From: Marmoricola sp. | GTDB lineage: Bacteria > Actinomycetota > Actinomycetes > Propionibacteriales > Nocardioidaceae | Reading direction: 5' to 3' | DNA: 35,663 bases | Assembly (NCBI RefSeq): GCF_025965215.1 | Contig: NZ_JAOPXI010000018.1 | Span: 1-35,663, forward strand | Shown: one piece after another, positions 30,222 to 35,663 of the stretch | Position numbering within the stretch: the stretch's first letter is position 1 | Layout of the letters: each line of letters starts with the position of its first letter | Made by a program: the position numbers and the translations under genes | Notes under the pieces: model-generated | The model's input: only the letters and a program-made list of their open reading frames with translations | The model's database searches: none | What the model was told of the DNA's origin: nothing

Positions 30222-30722
30222 TCAGGCTGTGAGGTGCTTCTCCAGCAGGGCGACGACATGTCCGTGGGCCTCCTGGCGCCCGACCTCGACGTAGCCGCGG
30301 CGCGCGTGGAACGCCAGGGACGCGTCGTTCGGCGGATCGAGGTTGACCTCGAGGCACATCACCGGACCCAGGTCGCGAGCACGTTCTTCGAGGGCGTCGT
30401 AGACCCGCGTCGCGATCCCTGCCCGTCGTACCGCGGGATCGACGACGATCCGGTCGAGGTACCCGAACGCCTCGTGACGAGCGGAGAACCAGCGGTAGTT
30501 CGGCGACCGGTAGGCCGACCCCGCGGCGAAGGTGATCACGAATCCGATGTCGGCTCCGTCGTGGCTGATCACCAGTCCCTGGTCGGCGAGCACGAGCAGC
30601 TCTCGCAGACCGTCGGCGTCCAGCGGCGAGAGCAGCTCGACGTGCTCCGCGTTCCAGGCCAGTACGGCGGCATGGTCGGCCGCAACGATCGGGCGGAGCC
30701 GGAAGGCGGGGAGCGAGCTCAC
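30222..30722 (-). CDS. GNAT-family N-acetyltransferase
   Basis: A 166-residue acetyltransferase. It opens with FRLRPIVAADHAAVLAWNAEHVE. The acetyl-CoA binding motif A is IVVDPAVRRAGIATRVYDAL, and motif B is LEVNLDPPNDASLAFHARRGYVEVG. The fold is a complete GNAT domain with nothing added. The GTG start overlaps the stop of the upstream SDR gene (GTGA), making a coupled set with the SDR and TIGR03084 genes. The substrate cannot be predicted. Confidence 0.87.
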   Translation of the reverse strand: MSSLPAFRLRPIVAADHAAVLAWNAEHVELLSPLDADGLRELLVLADQGLVISHDGADIGFVITFAAGSAYRSPNYRWFSARHEAFGYLDRIVVDPAVRRAGIATRVYDALEERARDLGPVMCLEVNLDPPNDASLAFHARRGYVEVGRQEAHGHVVALLEKHLTA

Positions 30723-31633
30723 GGGTAGCGGATCCCGGTAGCGTCCTCACTCAGCGCCCACAGCTTCGCCTGCGCCTGCGGGTCCCGGACGAGGCTGCGT
30801 CGTGGCTGGACGACCGTGGGCGAGCCGCTCAGCTGGCCCGGGCCGCGTGGTCCGACGTAGGTCGACCCGGGGAGATCGGCGACCGCCGCCATGAGGGTCG
30901 GGAGGGCTCCGAACTCTGCCGGCTGCCCGATCACGCGGGTTGCCACGGTCATGATCGAGCCGCCGAACGACCCGGTCTTGCCGACGAGCTCGGTGGCGGA
31001 GTAGCCCGGGTGCGCGACCAGCGCCTTGGCGGGAGCCCCGGCGGCCTTGAGTCGCCGGTCGAGCTCGTAGGTGAACATCAGGTTGGCCAACTTCGACTCT
31101 GCGTAGCTGCCCCAGCGTGAGTACCGCCGGTTCAGGGTGCGGGGGTCATCGAGTGGCACCCGTCGTGCGAACCGGTGCGCCTGCGAGGCGACCGCCACGA
31201 CGCGTCCGTTCCCGGACTCGAGGACCTGCCCGAGCAGCAGGCCGGTGAGCAGGAAGGGCCCGAGGTGGTTGGTGCCGAACTGCATCTCGAAGCCGTCGAC
31301 CGTGCGGTCGTAGGGCAGCGCCATCACGCCGGCGTTGTTGATCAGGATGTCGATCGGACCCAGCTCGGCGGCCGCGGCGGCACCGCGACGTACCGAGGTG
31401 AGGTCGGCCAGGTCGACCCGGACGCTGTGGAGCTTCGCCGTGGGCACCTCGGCGAGCAAACGGGCGGTGGTGCCGGCCAGCTTGTCCTCGGAGCGGGCGA
31501 CCAGGACGACCTCGGCTCCGGCTCGGGCGAGCTCGAGGGCGGTCCGGGTCCCGATCCCTGCGGTGACACCGGTGACCAGGACGCGCTTGCCGGTCAGGTC
31601 GGGCATGTCGCCCAGGGTCCAGCGAGCACTCAA
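30719..31633 (-). CDS. Short-chain dehydrogenase/reductase (retinol dehydrogenase/WWOX-like)
   Basis: A 304-residue SDR. The cofactor motif TGVTAGIG is near residues 21-28, with Arg in VARSEDKL favouring NADP. NNAGVM and YAESKLAN (catalytic Tyr and Lys) follow, then a C-terminal extension typical of the retinol-dehydrogenase-like group. The N-terminus SARWTLGDMPDLTGKRVLVTG is characteristic of actinobacterial members, so I accept the TTG start at 31633, which overlaps the upstream stop as TTGA. The substrate is unknown. The coupled genes suggest a small stress or xenobiotic-metabolism operon. Confidence 0.82.
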   Translation of the reverse strand: MSARWTLGDMPDLTGKRVLVTGVTAGIGTRTALELARAGAEVVLVARSEDKLAGTTARLLAEVPTAKLHSVRVDLADLTSVRRGAAAAAELGPIDILINNAGVMALPYDRTVDGFEMQFGTNHLGPFLLTGLLLGQVLESGNGRVVAVASQAHRFARRVPLDDPRTLNRRYSRWGSYAESKLANLMFTYELDRRLKAAGAPAKALVAHPGYSATELVGKTGSFGGSIMTVATRVIGQPAEFGALPTLMAAVADLPGSTYVGPRGPGQLSGSPTVVQPRRSLVRDPQAQAKLWALSEDATGIRYP

Positions 31634-32445
31634 GGGGTCACTCGCAGGTTGCTCAGCACCGAGCGGCCCAACCCGGCATCGCCGACGAACGTGGGCGAGG
31701 TCTGCTCGAGCGGGCGCCGGCCGCCGGCAAGCACCACGAAGTCCTCGGCCGACACGCTGATCAGCACCGTCGGGTCGGTCAGGTCCTGGACCGGGACGGC
31801 CCGGCCGTCGTCACCGATGGCCACACTCCAGCTCAGCGCCGGGTCCGGTACGTCGAGCCGCACGCTGGTGCCCGCAGGCGGGCTCACCCGCTTGCCCAGC
31901 ACCATCGGTAGTCCGGCGGCGAGCCGGGTGATGGCGTGGTACGCGGGCGCTCCCTCGTAGCCGCCCGGCCGTCCGATCGCACGACGAATGTCCTGCTCGT
32001 GCATCCAGACGTCGAGCGGCCTGTTGCCCAGCAGCGTCTCGTTGTTCCAGGGCACCCCGCCGGGGGTGCGCGGCGGCGAGGCGTCTGCGTCGAGTGGCGG
32101 GTCGGCGTCGAGCTCGGCCGATCTCGTCGCGACGGCCTGCTCGATCTCGTCGGCGAGCTCGGCCATCGGCCGACCACGACGGGCGAGGACACCGGACTCG
32201 GTGTAGTAGCCGGTCAGGCTCTTGATGTGCGGCGCCTCGGCGACCTGCACCGAGTCCTCGGGGGAGCCGGCCAGCACGGCTTCGAGATGAGCGGTGTGCG
32301 CGACGTTGTCCTTGACGCTCCAGCCCTCCAGGTCGGTGGGCGTGTCCCACTGGTCCTCGGGGATGTCGCGGGCCAGCGCGACGAACTCGGCGATCGCCTC
32401 TCGCCACGTGTCGACGTACGCGGCCAGGCGGGATTCATCGGTCAT
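31630..32445 (-). CDS. TIGR03084-type metal-binding DinB-fold protein (maleylpyruvate isomerase-like)
   Basis: A 271-residue protein. The N-terminal DinB-like four-helix domain has DLEGWSVKDNVAHTAHLEAVLAG and a second His in VWMHEQDIRRAIGRPGG, which together give the typical metal-binding His set. The C-terminal half is a small alpha/beta lipid-carrier-like domain (VSAEDFVVLAGGRRPLEQ). Members of this group include mycothiol-dependent enzymes, fitting an actinobacterial host that uses mycothiol. The exact reaction is not known. The ATG at 32445 is the first gene of a coupled set with the SDR and GNAT genes. Confidence 0.8.
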   Translation of the reverse strand: MTDESRLAAYVDTWREAIAEFVALARDIPEDQWDTPTDLEGWSVKDNVAHTAHLEAVLAGSPEDSVQVAEAPHIKSLTGYYTESGVLARRGRPMAELADEIEQAVATRSAELDADPPLDADASPPRTPGGVPWNNETLLGNRPLDVWMHEQDIRRAIGRPGGYEGAPAYHAITRLAAGLPMVLGKRVSPPAGTSVRLDVPDPALSWSVAIGDDGRAVPVQDLTDPTVLISVSAEDFVVLAGGRRPLEQTSPTFVGDAGLGRSVLSNLRVTP

Positions 32446-32501
32446 GGGGGCAGCCTAGAGGCTGCCTCGCGTGGGCGCCTGCGCCCGAAGAAGGGCCGGA
32501 C

Positions 32502-32530
32502 TTGGCGAATGTCTATCAAAATAGTACAGT
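32502..32530 (+). promoter_or_regulatory. Promoter of the leaderless FMN reductase gene
   Basis: TTGGCG (32502-32507), a 17-nt spacer, TACAGT (32525-32530), then 6 nt and the ATG at 32537. This is the most complete promoter in the window. The sequence is locally AT-rich and has no ribosome binding site, so the transcript should start at the ATG. Confidence 0.65.
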
Positions 32531-32536
32531 TAAATC

Positions 32537-33112
32537 ATGGCTCACATCCTCGGCATCTCCGGCAGTCCGATGGAGGTCTCGCGCAGCGCGGTGCTCCTCG
32601 GTCACGTCGCCAGCATCCTGGAGGGGCACGGCCACACGGTCGACCTTCTCGCCGTACGGGATCTGCCGCCGGCAGCCCTGCTGCACGCCGACTTCGCCGA
32701 CCCGGCGATCCGCGACACCATCGACCGGCTCGAGGCTGCCGACGGCGTGGTGGTGGCGACCCCGGTCTACAAGGCGGCGTTCTCGGGACTGCTCAAGGCG
32801 TGGCTGGACCTGATGCCGCAGTTCGGTCTCTCCGGCAAGGCGGTCCTCCCGCTCGCCACCGGCGGCAGTGCCGCGCACGCACTGGCCCTCGACTACGCCC
32901 TGCGACCCGTGCTGACGTCGATGGAGGCGCGTCACGTGGTCAACGGCTACCTGGTCCTGGACAGGTTCATCGAGTCGCCGACTCCGGTCGAGCCGTCGCC
33001 GATCGAGGCGCCGGTGAACATCCACGCGGATGCGGCACCGGCTCTCGGCCGGGTGCTCGACAGCTTCCTGGACGCGCTCGGTTCGCGTCCCGTCGCACGG
33101 CCCGCCGCCTGA
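32537..33112 (+). CDS. NADPH-dependent FMN reductase, SsuE-like
   Basis: A 191-residue flavodoxin-fold reductase. It opens with ILGISGSPMEVSRS (FMN phosphate loop) and has ATPVYKAAFSGLLKAWLDLMPQFGLSGKAVLPLATGGSAAHALALDYALRPVL, the SsuE signature. SsuE supplies reduced FMN to a sulfonate monooxygenase, but no ssuD or transporter is adjacent, so it may serve another flavin monooxygenase. The ATG directly follows a promoter with 6 nt spacing. The C-terminus is Pro/Ala-rich, as often in actinobacteria. Confidence 0.85.
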   Translation: MAHILGISGSPMEVSRSAVLLGHVASILEGHGHTVDLLAVRDLPPAALLHADFADPAIRDTIDRLEAADGVVVATPVYKAAFSGLLKAWLDLMPQFGLSGKAVLPLATGGSAAHALALDYALRPVLTSMEARHVVNGYLVLDRFIESPTPVEPSPIEAPVNIHADAAPALGRVLDSFLDALGSRPVARPAA

Positions 33113-33198
33113 GCGCAGCCGGTGGGCGCGACCCAAGGTGTCAGGCGGTGTTCACCCAACACTCCCGTGGAGCCCATCTGATCCGGTGGGCGCGTCGA

Positions 33199-33204
33199 TA
33201 TTTT
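33199..33204 (+). promoter_or_regulatory. -10 box of first SGNH hydrolase gene (leaderless)
   Basis: TATTTT is followed by 7 nt and the ATG at 33212, with no ribosome binding site. The upstream gap also contains a 12-bp direct repeat, CCGGTGGGCGCG, at 33119-33130 and 33183-33194. Confidence 0.5.
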
Positions 33205-33211
33205 CAGAGTC

Positions 33212-34021
33212 ATGGCACGCGCGTACCGGCGGTTCGTGGCACTCGGTGATTCCCAGACCGAAGGTCTCAACGACGGCGACGAGGTGACTGGCTTCCGTGG
33301 GTGGGCCGACCGCCTGGCCGAGATGCTCGCCTCGAGCACCAGCCCCGATCTGTCCTACGCGAACCTCGCGGTGCGCGGCTACCGGACGCACCACGTGCTG
33401 GAGCGTCAGCTGCCCGCAGCGCTGGCAATGCGACCCGATCTCGCCGTCGTCTCGGCAGGCATGAACGACCTGTTCCGGCACAACTACGACCTGGACCAGA
33501 CCGTCGAGCAGATGGAGACCGTGTACGCCGCGCTGCGGGCCACCGGGTGCCGCGTCCTGACCATGACCTTTCCCGACCTGGGCCAGCTGCTGCCGGTGCT
33601 GAGCTGGCTGCACACCCGCCAGGGCAAGCTGAACCAGGGCCTGATCGCAGCCGCCGAGCGCCAGGGCGTCGAGGTGCTCGAGCTCCGCGGACTGGCGCTG
33701 ATGGGTGATCCCCGGATGTGGAGCCACGACCGGATCCACGGGAGCAGCGAGGGTCACGCCCGGATCGCGGCCGGGATGGCCGAGCTCATGGAGCTGCCGG
33801 GCTCGAACCACCTGTGGTCGCAGACCGAGCACCCGGGCCTGCGCGAACCACGCGAGGTGGGGCTGGACCTCTGGTGGATCGCGACGTTCGTGACCCCGTT
33901 CCTGGTCCGGCAGATGCGCGGTCGCGGCGGCGGCGTCGGCAGGGTGCCCAAGCGTCCGGAGCTGGTCCGAGTGCTGCCGGCGCCGGTCCGTCAGCTGGTG
34001 CCGGTGGGGTTGTCCGGCTGA
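33212..34021 (+). CDS. SGNH/GDSL-family hydrolase, first tandem copy
   Basis: A 269-residue esterase-fold protein. Block I is ALGDSQTEG (nucleophile Ser14), block II ANLAVRG, block III SAGMNDL and block V DPRMWSHDRIHGSSEGH with the catalytic Asp and His. There is no signal peptide, so it is probably cytoplasmic or membrane-associated; the C-terminal part has a hydrophobic stretch WWIATFVTPFLV followed by basic residues. These enzymes hydrolyse esters, often of lipids or acylated sugars. It has a very similar neighbour of identical length, so a tandem duplication is clear. Confidence 0.85.
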   Translation: MARAYRRFVALGDSQTEGLNDGDEVTGFRGWADRLAEMLASSTSPDLSYANLAVRGYRTHHVLERQLPAALAMRPDLAVVSAGMNDLFRHNYDLDQTVEQMETVYAALRATGCRVLTMTFPDLGQLLPVLSWLHTRQGKLNQGLIAAAERQGVEVLELRGLALMGDPRMWSHDRIHGSSEGHARIAAGMAELMELPGSNHLWSQTEHPGLREPREVGLDLWWIATFVTPFLVRQMRGRGGGVGRVPKRPELVRVLPAPVRQLVPVGLSG

Positions 34022-34022
34022 G

Positions 34023-34028
34023 TAGGGT
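34023..34028 (+). promoter_or_regulatory. -10 box of second SGNH hydrolase gene (leaderless)
   Basis: TAGGGT is followed by 6 nt and the ATG at 34035, inside the 13-nt gap after the first copy. It suggests the second copy can be transcribed on its own. Confidence 0.45.
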
Positions 34029-34034
34029 CGGGCC

Positions 34035-34844
34035 ATGGCAACGGCGTACCAGCGGTTCGTCGCGCTCGGTGACTCCCAGACCGAGGGACTCAGTGACCGC
34101 GCGGAGAACGGCGAGCTCCGCGGATGGGCGGACCGGTTCGCAGCGCTGCTCGCCAGCACGACCAGTCCGGACCTGACCTACGCCAACCTCGCCGTGCGTG
34201 GCCGTCGGGCCCGGCACGTGCTGGAGGTCCAGCTCCCTGCGGCGCTGACGCTCGAGCCGGATCTGGCCGCCGTGGTCGTCGGCATGAACGACCTGCTGCG
34301 CCACGACTACGACCTCGACGAAACCGTCGACCAGGTAGAGCAGACCTTCGCGGCGCTGCGGGCCGCCGGCTCCGACGTGGTGTCGATGACGTTCCCCGAC
34401 GTCGCCCAGATGCTGCCGGTGATGGGGTGGCTGCGGCCGCGCGAGGAGGAGCTGAACGCGAGGCTGGTCGAGGCGGCCGCGCGGCACGACGTACTGATGC
34501 TGGACCTCTTCGGGACCCGCCTGTCCGCCGATCCGCGGATGTGGAGCCACGACCGGATCCACGGGAGCAGTGAGGGGCATGCCCGGACCGCGGCCGGCAT
34601 GGCCGAGGTGATGGGTCTGCCCGGCTCCGACCACTCCTGGGCCGAGATCGACGTCAAGGGCCCCTCGCCGCTGAGCGTCGTACGTCGCGATGCCACCTGG
34701 CTGGTCAGCTTCGTGGGTCCGTTCCTCTACCGCCAGTGGCGCGGAGCTGCGGGCTCGACAGCGCAGCCGAAGCGGCCGACGCTGCGCCCGGTCACCGGGA
34801 ACGACGACGGCCGCCCCACCCTCACGGGTGAAGCGGCCGTTTAA
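34035..34844 (+). CDS. SGNH/GDSL-family hydrolase, second tandem copy
   Basis: A 269-residue paralogue of the preceding gene, roughly 60-65% identical by eye over the catalytic region. It has the same blocks: ALGDSQTEG, ANLAVRG, VGMNDLL and DPRMWSHDRIHGSSEGH. Differences cluster after residue 120 and in the C-terminal tail, where both keep SFVGPFLYRQ / TFVTPFLVRQ. Substrate divergence after duplication is likely. A strong hairpin terminator is embedded in its last codons. Confidence 0.85.
   Translation: MATAYQRFVALGDSQTEGLSDRAENGELRGWADRFAALLASTTSPDLTYANLAVRGRRARHVLEVQLPAALTLEPDLAAVVVGMNDLLRHDYDLDETVDQVEQTFAALRAAGSDVVSMTFPDVAQMLPVMGWLRPREEELNARLVEAAARHDVLMLDLFGTRLSADPRMWSHDRIHGSSEGHARTAAGMAEVMGLPGSDHSWAEIDVKGPSPLSVVRRDATWLVSFVGPFLYRQWRGAAGSTAQPKRPTLRPVTGNDDGRPTLTGEAAV
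34807..34840. terminator. Hairpin terminator inside the 3' end of the second SGNH gene
   Basis: The outer stem ACGGCCGC / GCGGCCGT (8 bp) encloses an inner stem CACCC / GGGTG with a TCAC loop, followed by TTTAA, which contains the stop codon. It lies between convergent genes and can end both transcripts. Confidence 0.7.
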
Positions 34845-34890
34845 CGGTCATCGAGCTTGCCGAGATGCGGCGAGCAACAAGACCAAGGTG

Positions 34891-35663
34891 TCAGAACGAG
34901 GCTTCGTCGAGCTCCATGATCGAGAGGTCGGTCGCCTCGGCGATCGCCAGCTCGGCAGTGAGCCTGGGCAGGTTGGTGCGGGCGAAGAACTGCGCCGCGG
35001 CCACCTTGCCCTCGTAGAACGCCTTGTCGGCAGCCGAGACGTCGCCCGAGAGTTTCTCCAGGGCGACGTCCGCACCGCGGAGCAGGAGCCAGGCGCAGAC
35101 GATGTCACCGAGGACCATCAGCAGGCGGGAGGTGTTGAGCCCCACCTTGTAGATGTTCTTGATGTTGCCGCCCTCGGCCGACTCGTCGGCGCTCATCAGG
35201 GTGCCGATCATGTGGTTGACCAGCGCGCCGCCGTCCTCGAGCGCCTTGGCGAGCAGCTCGCGCTCGACCTTGAGGCGACCGTTGCCGGCCTCGCTCTTGA
35301 TGAACGCGTCGATCTCGTTGTTGATGTAGCCCAGCGCCTTGGCCTGGTCCTTGACGATCTTGCGGACGAAGAAGTCCTGGCCCTGGATGGCGGTGGTGCC
35401 CTCGTAGAGCGTGTCGATCTTCGCGTCGCGCACGTACTGCTCGACCGGGTACTCCTGCAGGAAGCCGTAGCCGACGAGGGTCTGCAGCGACTCGGTGCCC
35501 AGCAGGACCCAGGAGCGCTCGTAGCCGTAGCCCTTGACGATCGGCAGCAGCAGGTAGTTGATCCGCTCGGCCATCTCGTTGCGCTCGCCGTTGTGCGCGG
35601 CGATCTGGACCTGGTCCTGCCACGACGCGGTGTAGAGCACCAGCGACCGCATCGCCTCGGCGA
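34891..35663 (-). CDS. Acyl-CoA dehydrogenase, C-terminal part (FadE5-like), continues past the window
   Basis: The last ~257 codons of an acyl-CoA dehydrogenase, the N-terminus lying outside the window. It includes the helical C-terminal domain of the dehydrogenase with the conserved IDTLYEGTTAIQGQDFFVRKIVKD block. The extra C-terminal domain (RLKVERELLAKALEDGGALVNHMIGTL, LLMVLGDIVCAWLLLRGADVALEKL) is typical of the large ~600-residue FadE5/AcdB type. Such enzymes oxidise acyl-CoA thioesters using FAD. The ORF track starts it at an internal Met, so the listed 35652 start is not the real one. It is convergent with the SGNH genes. Confidence 0.85.
   Translation of the reverse strand, partial: AEAMRSLVLYTASWQDQVQIAAHNGERNEMAERINYLLLPIVKGYGYERSWVLLGTESLQTLVGYGFLQEYPVEQYVRDAKIDTLYEGTTAIQGQDFFVRKIVKDQAKALGYINNEIDAFIKSEAGNGRLKVERELLAKALEDGGALVNHMIGTLMSADESAEGGNIKNIYKVGLNTSRLLMVLGDIVCAWLLLRGADVALEKLSGDVSAADKAFYEGKVAAAQFFARTNLPRLTAELAIAEATDLSIMELDEASF

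Noticed and set aside
33119-33194. 12-bp direct repeat CCGGTGGGCGCG before the first SGNH gene
   Set aside because: Two copies of a GC-rich 12-mer 64 bp apart could be chance in this composition; noted only inside the promoter entry.
1-35663. tRNA, rRNA, CRISPR arrays, transposases
   Set aside because: I read through both strands for cloverleaf-like ends, regularly spaced repeats and transposase motifs and found none that I could support.

Overview
This is a high-GC chromosomal window of about 35.7 kb from an actinobacterium. A Nocardioides-like member of the Propionibacteriales is my best guess. The main supports are a SigL/RslA-type sigma/anti-sigma pair, an MprA-MprB-PepD stress module, mycothiol-linked DinB/maleylpyruvate-isomerase-type proteins, a KstR-type steroid operator, an AccD-AccA fusion, and many start codons that sit 6-7 nt after a TANNNT -10 box (leaderless genes). 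Genes are dense, with many 4-nt ATGA/GTGA overlaps. I see no rRNA, tRNA, CRISPR array, insertion sequence or prophage.

Layout. 1-1.1 kb: ECF sigma factor with its zinc anti-sigma factor (cut by the window edge) and a small membrane protein. 1.2-2.2 kb: ArsR regulator and a PPOX flavin/F420-type protein. 2.2-5.9 kb: a coupled chorismate operon (PhzE-like fusion, PabA, PabB) closed by a hairpin. 6.0-9.4 kb: MprA-MprB-HtrA envelope stress system. 9.5-11.2 kb: fructosamine-kinase family protein, LMW phosphatase and a small membrane protein in one operon. 11.3-13 kb: GntR/FadR-type regulator divergent from a dimethylarginase-like hydrolase, with two perfect operators between them. 12.9-15 kb: EamA exporter divergent from a HisC/Pat aminotransferase. 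15.3-16.2 kb: LpxL-like acyltransferase. 16.2-19 kb: an unusual signalling cluster (membrane protein, membrane protein with a degenerate histidine-kinase dimerisation helix, REC-PAS-kinase). 19.1-20 kb: second EamA exporter. 20.2-23.8 kb: E1alpha, E1beta and E2 of a branched-chain/pyruvate dehydrogenase complex. 23.9-24.8 kb: AbiEi-like protein. 25-27.4 kb: secreted beta-propeller protein coupled to a 3-alpha-hydroxysteroid-dehydrogenase-like SDR behind a KstR-type operator. 27.4-29.5 kb: ECF sigma factor coupled to a fused acyl-CoA carboxyltransferase. 29.7-32.4 kb: MarR regulator, then a GNAT/SDR/TIGR03084 operon. 32.5-34.8 kb: SsuE-like FMN reductase and two tandem SGNH hydrolases. 34.9 kb to the end: C-terminal part of a FadE5-like acyl-CoA dehydrogenase.

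How it fits together. Most of the window is core metabolism and regulation of a free-living actinobacterium. The parts most worth attention are four. First, the three-gene signalling cluster at 16.2-19 kb, where one protein has lost the phospho-accepting His but keeps the DxxxQ phosphatase signature. Second, the KstR-box/SDR/secreted-propeller unit. Third, the mirror-image pair of leaderless promoters between eamA and hisC. Fourth, the kinase/phosphatase pair that looks like a protein deglycation unit. All functional statements come from reading the sequence and from remembered family features; no database search was run.
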